Source: Actinomycetota bacterium
Lineage (GTDB): Bacteria; Actinomycetota; Actinomycetes; Nanopelagicales; Nanopelagicaceae
Direction: 5' to 3'
Assembly (NCBI GenBank): GCA_947380835.1
Contig: CANCSL010000004.1
Coordinates: forward strand, 1-42,160
DNA: 42,160 bases
Part shown: positions 32,090 to 39,763 of the stretch, one piece after another
How the letters are laid out: each line of letters opens with the position of its first letter
Position numbering within the stretch: the first letter of the stretch is position 1
Program-made: the position numbers and the translations under genes
Notes under the pieces: generated by a model
What the model was told of the DNA's origin: nothing
Database searches by the model: none
The model's input: only the letters and a program-made list of their open reading frames with translations

Positions 32090-33319
32090 ATGACGCATCG
32101 CCATCGCCCTTGGGGATATCAGAGCTCACCTGAAGGGGTTGCCCCCGATTGGGAGCTACATCCTGATACCCAAGCCATTCGTGCTGGTCTTGCCCGTTCT
32201 GGATTTGGCGAGACCGGCGAAGCGCTTTATCTCAGCAGTGGATATACCTACGAGTCGGCCGAGCAGGCTGTTCATTCCTTTACTGATGAAATTGACCATT
32301 TTGTTTACAGTCGTTTTGCCAATCCAACGGTCGCGATGTTTGAGCAACGTCTGGCAGCAATCGAAGGCGCAGAACTTTGTGTTGGCACCGGTTCGGGAAT
32401 GTCGGCGATGTTTGCCGCGGTGGCTTGTCTGGTTGAAGCTGGCGATCACATTGTTGCCTCTGCTGCGATGTTTAGTTCTTGTTATGTTGTTTTGGCAGAA
32501 ATCCTTCCTAAGTGGGGTATCACCGTCGAATTCGTTCGCGGAAATGATCCCGAGGTGTGGGCAAAAGCTCTCAGCAAGAAAACTAAAGTTGTTTTCCTCG
32601 AAACACCCAGCAATCCGATGTTAGAAGTTGTCGATATCGCAATGGTGAGCGAACTTGCTCACGCGGCCGGAGCAACAGTTGTCGTTGATAACGTTATGGC
32701 ATCGCCAATTTTGCAAAAACCACTCCAACTCGGTGCAGATGTTGTGATGTACTCCGCGACGAAACATATCGATGGTCAAGGTCGAGTTCTAGGCGGGGCC
32801 ATTCTTGGAAGTTTTGACTACATCCATGGCTATCTCAATCCATTCGTTCGCCACACAGGACCAACCCTCAGCGCATTCAACGCTTGGGTTCTGGTTAAGT
32901 CGCTCGAAACTCTTTCTATGCGCGTCAATCGCATGAATGACAATGCGCAACTCGTTGCCGAATTTCTTACTTCGCAAGGCAAAATTAAATCGGTTAATTA
33001 CCCTGGTCTACCAACGCATCCAGATTACGAAATCACGAAGCGACAAATGATCGGCGGTGGCACAACCATCAGCTTCGAATTTAACGGCGATATGGATGGT
33101 CTCTTCGCCGTTATGGATAAATTAAAAGTTATCGATATTTCCAACAACTTAGGCGATAGCAAATCTCTCATTACACATCCCGCTTCAACGACTCATCGTC
33201 GCTTGGATTCTGCGGTGCGGGCCGATCTCGGCATTAATGACTCAGTTGTTCGTTTGTCTGTCGGCCTCGAACATTCCACCGATCTAATAAAAGATTTAGA
33301 ACAAGCACTAGCTAACTAA
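32090..33319 (+). CDS. metZ: O-succinylhomoserine sulfhydrylase
   Basis: MetZ is a PLP enzyme of the Cys/Met metabolism family that makes homocysteine directly from an activated homoserine and sulfide. The ATG at 32090 gives 409 residues. A frame open to 32045 would extend into the divergent ABC gene. The N-terminal HPDTQAIRAGLARSGFGETG, the YSRFANPTVAMFEQRLAAIEG segment and the PLP lysine K225 in YSATKHIDGQGR agree with the actinobacterial MetZ subgroup. O-acetyl- versus O-succinylhomoserine preference is inferred from this resemblance. The 3' end overlaps ctaB tail to tail by 12 bases. Confidence 0.93.
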   Translation: MTHRHRPWGYQSSPEGVAPDWELHPDTQAIRAGLARSGFGETGEALYLSSGYTYESAEQAVHSFTDEIDHFVYSRFANPTVAMFEQRLAAIEGAELCVGTGSGMSAMFAAVACLVEAGDHIVASAAMFSSCYVVLAEILPKWGITVEFVRGNDPEVWAKALSKKTKVVFLETPSNPMLEVVDIAMVSELAHAAGATVVVDNVMASPILQKPLQLGADVVMYSATKHIDGQGRVLGGAILGSFDYIHGYLNPFVRHTGPTLSAFNAWVLVKSLETLSMRVNRMNDNAQLVAEFLTSQGKIKSVNYPGLPTHPDYEITKRQMIGGGTTISFEFNGDMDGLFAVMDKLKVIDISNNLGDSKSLITHPASTTHRRLDSAVRADLGINDSVVRLSVGLEHSTDLIKDLEQALAN

Positions 33320-34174
33320 AACGCCTACAACCAGCAGCAATGAGTACGTGCTGAGGTAGGTAATCGACCACTGAAATAACTTTGCGGCTGATTTGTCAGA
33401 ATCTGGGCCGTCAATCTTCACGAGTTGAACCCCAAAGCCAAGTGCCAGCGCTACGGATATCACCCAAGTCCACACCGGCAAATGAGCGCTCCACAAAACC
33501 GCGAGCGAGGAGATGACCATGCCCGTGGTGTGGAACCACATCTGCTTCTGCACTGATTTCATGGAGGCGACTACCGGCAACATAGGAATTCCAGCGGCGG
33601 CATAGTCGTCGCGGTACTTGATGGCGAGCGCCCAAAAATGTGGTGGCGTCCAGAAGAAAATGAGGAAGAAAAATAGCCAAGCGGTTAAAGAAAGTGAGTT
33701 TGTAATGGCAGCCCAACCAATGAGGACCGGCAAACAACCAGCAATACCGCCCCAGACAATATTCTGAGAGGTTCGGCGCTTCAGCCCCATGGTGTAGCCG
33801 AAAACATAGAATGCAATCGCTACTGCGGTACAAATAGTGGCAAGTGTTGTAGTCCAGATTAAAAATATTGTTAGCGAAAGTACGGTGATGATTGCTGCGA
33901 AAATGTGCGCGGCTCGGATAGAAACTTCATCCTTAACCAGTGGGCGTTTGTTGGTTCGTCCCATAAGTCGATCTGATTCAACTTCAATAATCATGTTGTA
34001 CGCGTTTGCGGCCCCAGCAGCGAGCGTTCCACCAATAAGAGTGGCGATCGTGACCCCGATAGGGGGTACGCCTTTTGCGGCCAAAAAGAGTGCGGGAAGA
34101 GTGGTAACGAGAAGGAGTTCAACAACTCGCAACTTCATTAACGCTAAATATGGCGCCATAACCCGCATCATCAC
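33308..34174 (-). CDS. ctaB: Protoheme IX farnesyltransferase (heme O synthase)
   Basis: This UbiA-family membrane prenyltransferase adds farnesyl to heme B, making heme O for cytochrome oxidase. The 288 residues contain about eight to nine membrane segments. The first aspartate-rich loop is NAYNMIIEVESDRLMGRTNKRP. The second conserved loop is FFWTPPHFWALAIKYRDDYAAAG. The GTG at 34174 is directly followed by two ATG codons; the GTG is preferred because TACGCT lies 6 nt before it. No cytochrome oxidase genes are in the window. Confidence 0.95.
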   Translation of the reverse strand: MMMRVMAPYLALMKLRVVELLLVTTLPALFLAAKGVPPIGVTIATLIGGTLAAGAANAYNMIIEVESDRLMGRTNKRPLVKDEVSIRAAHIFAAIITVLSLTIFLIWTTTLATICTAVAIAFYVFGYTMGLKRRTSQNIVWGGIAGCLPVLIGWAAITNSLSLTAWLFFFLIFFWTPPHFWALAIKYRDDYAAAGIPMLPVVASMKSVQKQMWFHTTGMVISSLAVLWSAHLPVWTWVISVALALGFGVQLVKIDGPDSDKSAAKLFQWSITYLSTYSLLLVVGVLVS

Positions 34175-34180
34175 CGCGAC

Positions 34181-34186
34181 AGCGTA
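34181..34186 (-). promoter_or_regulatory. Predicted -10 box (TACGCT) for ctaB
   Basis: TACGCT on the minus strand ends 6 nt before the GTG at 34174, inside the 33-base gap after the dacB-like gene. Confidence 0.42.
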
Positions 34187-34207
34187 CTCGTCTATGGGTG
34201 GGCAGGG

Positions 34208-35326
34208 CTAAGCGGCAGTTTTTGGCTTGGCAATAGTGGCGAGCATCTTGTCGATGGTCTCTCGAGCCAATTGCCTGGAGTATTCAGTCTGCTTTACATG
34301 GTCGGCAATTACGGTAAATACATATTGATTTGCGCCTACGGTTACGTAACCAGCCAGGCTAACCGTCCCGTTGATCCAGCCCGTCTTCGCCTTCACCAAA
34401 CCGACTGCAGAGGGTGCATCCGTCACGAATCGAGTTTTCAGCGTTCCGGTCTTGCCAGCTAGCGGCAGCCCATCGTAAATAACCTGGTATTCCGGGTTCT
34501 TCTTAATCGCGATGAGTAGCTGCGCCACTGTTCGGGCAGAAATCCTGGTCTCTTTTGATAACCCGTTTCCATCTTTAATGACGAGACCTTTAGTTTCTAC
34601 GCCCAATGTTCCAAGGGTTTCTTCGAAAGCGAGTTGTACTCCTTGAACATCTGGCACGTATCCCAGTTTGCGAGCCGCCAGATGGGCCAGTCGATCAGCC
34701 AGAACGTTGTCGCTCCAGAGCAAAGTAAATTTAACAATGTCGCTTAACGGTGGCGAAGCAATTTCCGCGATCTTCTCCGCCATCAACGTATTGGCAACAT
34801 TATTAGAAGGAAGCGGCACAAAATTCAATTTCAATTTAGGGAAATACTTTTCCAAAATTAAAAGGTCTTTTCCGTACACTCCAGAATATTCGATGGTGAA
34901 GTTGCGGATTCCAGGATGGGCTGCGCTGAGAGCGTTAATCAACTCTGGTGAAAAGGCACGATGATATTTCTTGGCTTCAAATGGGCTTGCCGTTAGCCAA
35001 GGATCGCTCTCGCCCAATAATAAATAAGTATCGGGTTTTGTGGATTGATAAAGAGAGGTATGAAAAACTTTGTCGATTCCCAAATTATGAATTGCCGTTG
35101 CCATGGAGACCAATTTGAGTACAGAAGCTGGAGCACGAAGCGCATCCGGTTTGTAGGAAAAAAGCGTTTGATCTGTTGCGGGGTCGATGACAATTATTCC
35201 GGGATGGGCCAGCAAAGGTGAATCAGCGAACTTAATAAAAGATGTGGGCAGTGAAGAGGAATTGGCAGGCAGAATCGTCGACGCACTTAGGGCAATCGCT
35301 GTTGCCATGATCAAAGTTCTGCGCAC
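34208..35326 (-). CDS. dacB: D-alanyl-D-alanine carboxypeptidase/endopeptidase (PBP4 family, peptidase S13)
   Basis: This exported penicillin-binding protein trims peptidoglycan stem peptides. The 372-residue protein has a signal peptide of about 22 residues, then the active-site tetrad SVLK (S68, K71), the SDN motif in LLWSDNVLADRLAHL, and the KTG motif in LAGKTGTLKTR. Those three motifs in order define a penicillin-binding catalytic domain. It is shorter than E. coli PBP4 (477), suggesting a reduced inserted domain. It begins at a GTG (35326); an ATG 18 bases further in is an alternative. The gap to the EamA gene upstream is 15 bases, so they are probably co-transcribed. Confidence 0.92.
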   Translation of the reverse strand: MRRTLIMATAIALSASTILPANSSSLPTSFIKFADSPLLAHPGIIVIDPATDQTLFSYKPDALRAPASVLKLVSMATAIHNLGIDKVFHTSLYQSTKPDTYLLLGESDPWLTASPFEAKKYHRAFSPELINALSAAHPGIRNFTIEYSGVYGKDLLILEKYFPKLKLNFVPLPSNNVANTLMAEKIAEIASPPLSDIVKFTLLWSDNVLADRLAHLAARKLGYVPDVQGVQLAFEETLGTLGVETKGLVIKDGNGLSKETRISARTVAQLLIAIKKNPEYQVIYDGLPLAGKTGTLKTRFVTDAPSAVGLVKAKTGWINGTVSLAGYVTVGANQYVFTVIADHVKQTEYSRQLARETIDKMLATIAKPKTAA

Positions 35327-35341
35327 TATTTCAACATCTCT

Positions 35342-36229
35342 CTATTTAACTTTCTTACGTCGAAGCCTGCCCTGCGAAGTTGCTGCGCCAAGTATGACCA
35401 AGGCGCCACCTACAGGTTGGTTCCAGGTGATGGACTCGCCCAAGAATATCCAACCGACAAAGACAGCAACGACCGGGGTGAGGTAGGTGACAGTACTTGC
35501 AATCGAACTGCCTGCTGAAGCAATGATGGAGAAGTTCCAGATGTAGGCAAACCCTGTTCCGAATATTCCCAGCGCCAACATGGCCAAAATGGGTCCGGGA
35601 CGATAACTATCTTTTGAAATACCGCTATATAAATAGAGTGGAAGCAGTGTTATCGCCGCACAAGTTATTTGTGCCGCCGCCAAACTTTCAGAGCGCATCC
35701 CCAGCGGAATCACATATTTGCGCGTGAACGGAAAAGAAATTCCATAACAGCTCACGGCCACGAGTAAGGCGATAATCCCAACTCCAGAATTGTGGCCAAT
35801 CCCTCGCCAAATCCCCAGAACTGTGACAACCCCAAAGGCGCCCAAGGCCAACCCGAGCAGTTGCTCTGCTTTCGGCTTCTCTTCTCGAAAAGCAATAAGA
35901 ATCACGATCAACGTTGCCAGCGGAGTCGCGGCATTAATGATTCCGGCCAAAACCGTGGTCACACGAACTTCGGCGTAAGCAAAAAGAATTCCGGGAAAGA
36001 CGTTGAGCAGCAACGAAACTATCCAGAGCTTGAACCAGGTGCTGCGTTCGCGCGGTAATTGAATCCCGCGGGACTTCGCGACGATCAAAAGCGTCACTGC
36101 CCCTAGAGCGGATCGACCGAAAGCGACACCAAAGGGGGTGAGAAAATCCAAGCCCAATTTAATAAATATGAATGAGCAACCCCATACGAAGCCAAGTGCG
36201 AGATAAGAAGGAAGCCAAGATTTTCGCAT
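35342..36229 (-). CDS. EamA/DMT superfamily transporter
   Basis: This 295-residue integral membrane protein has about ten membrane helices arranged as two EamA repeats (residues 1-140 and 150-285). The first repeat has the typical opening YLALGFVWGCSFIFIKLGLD. The second ends with TYLTPVVAVFVGWIFLGESI, a hallmark of the family. It is a metabolite exporter of unknown substrate; family members carry amino acids, nucleobases or sugars. A purine-rich AGGGAGAG ribosome-binding region precedes the ATG at 36229. It ends in a basic cytoplasmic tail. Confidence 0.92.
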   Translation of the reverse strand: MRKSWLPSYLALGFVWGCSFIFIKLGLDFLTPFGVAFGRSALGAVTLLIVAKSRGIQLPRERSTWFKLWIVSLLLNVFPGILFAYAEVRVTTVLAGIINAATPLATLIVILIAFREEKPKAEQLLGLALGAFGVVTVLGIWRGIGHNSGVGIIALLVAVSCYGISFPFTRKYVIPLGMRSESLAAAQITCAAITLLPLYLYSGISKDSYRPGPILAMLALGIFGTGFAYIWNFSIIASAGSSIASTVTYLTPVVAVFVGWIFLGESITWNQPVGGALVILGAATSQGRLRRKKVK

Positions 36230-36244
36230 CTACTTCTCTCCCTC

Positions 36245-36250
36245 TACAGT
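36245..36250 (+). promoter_or_regulatory. Predicted -10 box (TACAGT) for the TrmH-family gene
   Basis: TACAGT ends 7 nt before the ATG at 36258 in a 28-base divergent gap. No ribosome-binding site precedes this start. Confidence 0.45.
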
Positions 36251-36257
36251 GGCGCCT

Positions 36258-36932
36258 ATGTCCGAGCAATCTAGCCAACAACCGGTCGGGAAAGTCGAAA
36301 TCGGACCTGGCGAATTCTATCCCGTGGTCGGTGTTGGCCCGATGCCTCTTCCCTGGCCCACCGAAGATCATTTTGATCCAGAATTGCTCGAACAAGGCGA
36401 TCGTCGCAATGTGCTTGATCACTACCGATATTGGAAAGTGGAAGCGATTGTTGCTGACCTCGACACCAAACGCCATCCTCTTCAGATTGCAATTGAAAAT
36501 TGGCAACATGACTTAAATATCGGATCCATCGTTCGCACTGCCAATGCATTTAATGTCAGTGCAGTTCATATTGTCGGTAAGCGAGACTGGAATCGTCGCG
36601 GCGCGATGGTCACTGATAAATATCTTCGAGTGATTCACCATCCAACGATTGCTGACTTTAAGAATTGGTGTGAAGAGAATCAGATACCGATTATTGGAAT
36701 TGATAACCTGCCGGTATCTACTCAACTCGAATCAGCAACGCTTCCGAAAACCTGCGTGCTCTTTTTTGGTCAAGAAGGTGCTGGCATGTCGGATGAAGCG
36801 GTATCTATCTGCTCGCAGGTATTAGCGATTCAACAGTATGGATCAACTAGGTCAATGAATGCATCTGCCGCCGGCGCGATTGCTATGTATGCCTGGGCGA
36901 TGCAGCACCTTAACGTTCGTCGAACAAACTAG
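36258..36932 (+). CDS. TrmH/SpoU-family RNA 2'-O-methyltransferase
   Basis: This SPOUT-fold methyltransferase uses S-adenosylmethionine to methylate a ribose in tRNA or rRNA. An ATG at 36258 gives 224 residues; an in-frame GTG at 36249 overlaps the -10 box and is less likely. The three SpoU motifs are seen: NIGSIVRTANAF (catalytic arginine), VLFFGQEGAGMS, and YGSTRSMNASAAGAIAMYAW at the knot. The N-terminal 60 residues (GPGEFYPVVGVGPMPLPWP) are a feature of an actinobacterial subgroup. The target nucleotide is unknown. Its 3' end overlaps the TPR gene by 23 bases, the longest tail-to-tail overlap here. Confidence 0.93.
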   Translation: MSEQSSQQPVGKVEIGPGEFYPVVGVGPMPLPWPTEDHFDPELLEQGDRRNVLDHYRYWKVEAIVADLDTKRHPLQIAIENWQHDLNIGSIVRTANAFNVSAVHIVGKRDWNRRGAMVTDKYLRVIHHPTIADFKNWCEENQIPIIGIDNLPVSTQLESATLPKTCVLFFGQEGAGMSDEAVSICSQVLAIQQYGSTRSMNASAAGAIAMYAWAMQHLNVRRTN

Positions 36933-37872
36933 GTTCAACCCACTGATCTTCAATAATTTCAGAGACAGCAAGTAACCGTCGTTCGATCTCAAGCGCATCC
37001 TCTTCGCGATCCAAGGCACGTAGCGCAGAAGCCATGCGCCGTTCGACTTCAAGAATAAATTCGAAATCGCGTGGATCTGAATCGGTGGCATCTTCTAGAA
37101 CGCGTTCTAGAGTAAGTAGACCTAAATCAGCTTGACCAATGAGAATCTGGGCTTTACCTAACTCGAGCAATGAATAGGTTTCGCGGCGATGATCGTGTGC
37201 AGTGACAAAAACATCAAGTGACTTTTGAGCCGCAGCCAAGGCTGCATCCCCATCACCGATTTCTACGAGGCAATGCGCAATCTTCTGATCGCATCTGGCC
37301 ACATTAATAACTTCCTTGAGATTCTTAAAAAGGGTGCGAGCTTCGCGGAAGGCAGCGAGCGCTTCTTCGAATTGGCCTAATTCACGACGGGCACAACCAA
37401 TTAAATGAAGATCATTTGCTGCGCCACTGTCATTGCCATCCACCAAGTGCTCTTGTACGCAATCCGTCATACATTCGACAGTCTTCTGAAACTCTTTCGA
37501 GCCGAACCACCATTCGCCTAATGTGCAGGCTAAATCGATCGCCAATGGGGATTTGGATTCGCGAAGAAGTTCAACGGCCTTACTCATAGCGGTGGCAGCC
37601 TCGGGCATGCGCTTCAATTGATTGAGGTTGTACCCGATCGCCGAATACGCCTGGGCCAAGCCATCTGCGGGGACTACTGGTCCAAGTTCGGAGTAAATGT
37701 CGCGGGCGGTCTCGGCTAAGGCCAAAGCCTCGTCATATTGGCCACGAGCATAAATGCGGGCGCTGAGTTCGTAATATGTATTCGCGCGTTCTAGACCTTC
37801 GACTTCAGGAATTCGTTCCCACAGCATTTCCTCAGTAACGATCTCGTCTTGATTTTCATCGTCTTCGCTCAA
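36910..37872 (-). CDS. Tetratricopeptide repeat protein
   Basis: This 320-residue soluble, acidic protein is built almost entirely of TPR-like helical hairpins, starting with ANTYYELSARIYARGQYDEA and repeating about every 40 residues (for example RELGQFEEALAAFREARTLF). No enzymatic or DNA-binding domain is visible, so it is probably a protein-interaction scaffold; a partner cannot be named. A TTG start at 37872 is chosen because AAGGAG lies 5 nt upstream and the reading has a plausible acidic N-terminus (MSEDDENQDE). A perfect 12-base palindrome lies just upstream of the ribosome-binding site. It diverges from the deacetylase-like operon. Confidence 0.85.
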   Translation of the reverse strand: MSEDDENQDEIVTEEMLWERIPEVEGLERANTYYELSARIYARGQYDEALALAETARDIYSELGPVVPADGLAQAYSAIGYNLNQLKRMPEAATAMSKAVELLRESKSPLAIDLACTLGEWWFGSKEFQKTVECMTDCVQEHLVDGNDSGAANDLHLIGCARRELGQFEEALAAFREARTLFKNLKEVINVARCDQKIAHCLVEIGDGDAALAAAQKSLDVFVTAHDHRRETYSLLELGKAQILIGQADLGLLTLERVLEDATDSDPRDFEFILEVERRMASALRALDREEDALEIERRLLAVSEIIEDQWVEPSLFDER

Positions 37873-37884
37873 GGTAACTCCTTA

Positions 37885-37896
37885 AGTGCTAGCACT
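37885..37896. promoter_or_regulatory. Perfect palindrome AGTGCTAGCACT
   Basis: This 12-base perfect palindrome lies 1 nt upstream of the TPR gene's AAGGAG (minus strand), in the divergent intergenic region. It could be an operator or a leader hairpin overlapping the ribosome-binding region. Its half sites are in the reverse order of CIRCE half sites, so it is not CIRCE. Confidence 0.5.
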
Positions 37897-37933
37897 GCGC
37901 GTACTGAGAACACTAGCAAGAAGGGCGCGATTG

Positions 37934-37947
37934 GGGTGGCGCCACCC
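37934..37947. promoter_or_regulatory. Perfect palindrome GGGTGGCGCCACCC, candidate operator
   Basis: This 14-base perfect palindrome occupies the -35/spacer position relative to the predicted -10 box at 37956-37961 of the deacetylase-like operon. That is a classic site for a dimeric transcription factor. Confidence 0.55.
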
Positions 37948-37955
37948 AGCGGAAG

Positions 37956-37961
37956 TATTCT
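37956..37961 (+). promoter_or_regulatory. Predicted -10 box (TATTCT), leaderless start
   Basis: TATTCT ends 6 nt before the GTG at 37968. It is a good -10 match with no ribosome-binding site following. Confidence 0.5.
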
Positions 37962-37967
37962 TGGCTA

Positions 37968-38657
37968 GTGAGCCTAAGCCGTAGACAATTCATTCAAGCG
38001 GGGGCAATTGCCGCAACCGCAACCTTTTTAGATCCAGCAACGGCGGCAACTCCCAAACCGGACATTACCCATGGTCCGCGCACTAAAGCGCAAGTCGCCT
38101 TAACTTTTCATGGAGCCGGCGCAAGTTCGATCGCGGATTCGCTTTTGCAGATTCTTCGCTCCACCAAAACGCCGGTTTCAATTTTCGCAGTCGGAACTTG
38201 GTTGATCTCAAATCCAAATTACGCAAAAACGATTTTGGCTGATGGTCACGATTTAGGTAATCACACTTTGCATCACTACCCAATGAAAACATTGACCGCC
38301 AAGCAGGTTGATTCTGAAATCGCTGGTGGTGCCTCTGAATTAAAAAAACTTATTGGCAACCACGGTTCTTGGTTTCGACCATCCGGAACCCAACACACGA
38401 CAGCTTTGATTCGAAAGAGCGCTCTTAAATTCGGTTACAACCAGAGCATCTCCTACGACGTTGATTCGATGGATTACACAGATCCCAGCAAGACCGCGAT
38501 TATCAATAACGTCATGAACTCGGTTCAAAATGGCAGCATCATCAGTTTGCACTTCGGACATAAAAATACCGTCGCCGCGCTACCAACTCTCCTCGAGAAG
38601 TTGCACGCCAAAGGTTTCACGCCAGTAACTCTCACTACTATGTTGGGGAAGATTTGA
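37968..38657 (+). CDS. Tat-exported polysaccharide deacetylase-fold (NodB) protein with altered catalytic motif
   Basis: This 229-residue exported protein starts at a GTG. The twin-arginine signal SRRQFIQAGA (residues 4-13) precedes a hydrophobic stretch and ATAA-type cleavage near residue 27. The NodB fold is shown by FAVGTWL, HDLGNHTLHHYP (H99 and H103 as zinc ligands), WFRPSGT (137-141), DVDSMDY and SLHFGHKNT (motif 5). Motif 1, normally TFDDG, reads TFHGAG (H48, G49). Both the catalytic-base aspartate and the metal-binding aspartate are therefore replaced. I recall similar TFHG variants in other actinobacteria, so this may be a subfamily with changed chemistry rather than decay. It is the first gene of a three-gene operon with the propeller and MprF-like proteins. 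Confidence 0.88.
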   Translation: MSLSRRQFIQAGAIAATATFLDPATAATPKPDITHGPRTKAQVALTFHGAGASSIADSLLQILRSTKTPVSIFAVGTWLISNPNYAKTILADGHDLGNHTLHHYPMKTLTAKQVDSEIAGGASELKKLIGNHGSWFRPSGTQHTTALIRKSALKFGYNQSISYDVDSMDYTDPSKTAIINNVMNSVQNGSIISLHFGHKNTVAALPTLLEKLHAKGFTPVTLTTMLGKI

Positions 38658-39763
38658 TGCGTAAGTTTCTTGGATTTGTAATTCTCGCCGCCACAACGAT
38701 TTTCATACCCGCTTCAGCTTCGACACCACTCGCTGGAATGCCGCCGGTCCTCGAACAAAATGACATTTACGCTGCCGACCGGGCCAATCAACTTTCAGAT
38801 GTAGTGAAGAACATGCCAGAACGCGTTTACGTTCCTAATCACACTTCAAATACTGTCTCAGTGATCGACCCCAAGACTTTCAAAGTAATAAAGACTTTTA
38901 AGACCGCTAAAGGCCCACAGCACGTCGTTCCTTCCTGGGACCTCAAAACCCTCTGGGTCAATAACAATGAAGGTAACTTCCTGACCCCGATCAACCCTGC
39001 GACGGTCACTATCGGCAAAGCGGTCTACGTTCATGACCCTTACAACCTCTATTTCACGCCCAATGGCAAATATGCAGTTGTTATGGCTGAGGCCGACCAG
39101 CAGATCGTCTTCCGCGACCCCCACACCATGGCAATAAAGAAGGTAGTGAAAGTCCCGTGCCCAGGCGTCAATCACGCTGACTGGACCAAAGATGGCAATT
39201 TCTTTATGGCCAGTTGTGAATTCAATGGCGAGATGCTCTGGCTCAACACCAGCAAAATGACCTTGGTGAAGACGGCAAAATTGCCGCACACCTACGTCAA
39301 GAATCCAATGCCCCAGGATGTAAAGATTTCTCCTGATGGCAGCACTTTCTACATAGCCGACATGATGTCCAACGGTGTCTGGATGATGCCGGCGAATAAT
39401 TTCGGTCACTTCACTCTGATCAAGACCGGACAGGAAGCACACGGCATTTACGTCACTCGCGACTCCAAGACCGCCCTCATTACAAACCGTGGTGAAGGTA
39501 GCGTCTCGGTGCTTCGTTTTTCCGATAACAAAATTATCGCCAAGTGGAAAATACCTGGTGGCGGTAGCCCCGATATGGGTGGAATCTCGGCAGACGGAAC
39601 GCAGTTTTGGGTATCTGGCCGATACGACAACGTTGTTTATGTCTTTGACATTGTGCATGGCAAATTTCTTACTAAAATTAAAGTCGGAAAAGAGCCACAC
39701 GGCTTGGCCATTTATCCGCAACCGGGTCGTTACTCACTAGGACATACAGGGGTATTTAGATAA
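38657..39763 (+). CDS. Secreted YVTN/YncE-like beta-propeller protein
   Basis: This 368-residue exported protein has a Sec signal peptide (MRKFLGFVILAATTIFIPAS). From about residue 55 to 355 it consists of seven or so propeller blades, beginning with ERVYVPNHTSNTVSVIDPKT, a classic YVTN blade. Later blades follow the same plan (ISADGTQFWVSGRYDNVVYV). Two cysteines (in VPCPGVNH and ASCEFNG) could form a disulfide. No catalytic site is apparent; such propellers bind ligands or partners. The ATG at 38657 shares one base with the deacetylase stop (TGATG), and the stop shares one base with the next ATG (TAATG). The three genes are thus tightly coupled. Confidence 0.9.
   Translation: MRKFLGFVILAATTIFIPASASTPLAGMPPVLEQNDIYAADRANQLSDVVKNMPERVYVPNHTSNTVSVIDPKTFKVIKTFKTAKGPQHVVPSWDLKTLWVNNNEGNFLTPINPATVTIGKAVYVHDPYNLYFTPNGKYAVVMAEADQQIVFRDPHTMAIKKVVKVPCPGVNHADWTKDGNFFMASCEFNGEMLWLNTSKMTLVKTAKLPHTYVKNPMPQDVKISPDGSTFYIADMMSNGVWMMPANNFGHFTLIKTGQEAHGIYVTRDSKTALITNRGEGSVSVLRFSDNKIIAKWKIPGGGSPDMGGISADGTQFWVSGRYDNVVYVFDIVHGKFLTKIKVGKEPHGLAIYPQPGRYSLGHTGVFR

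Noticed and set aside
37885..37896. CIRCE heat-shock element
   Set aside because: CIRCE has TAGCACTC and GAGTGCTA separated by 9 bases. Here the half sites are fused and in the opposite order.
38858..39721. 287-codon minus-strand open frame opposite the YVTN propeller gene
   Set aside because: It is a shadow of the real gene. It has no family motif, and the plus-strand frame has a signal peptide and propeller repeats.
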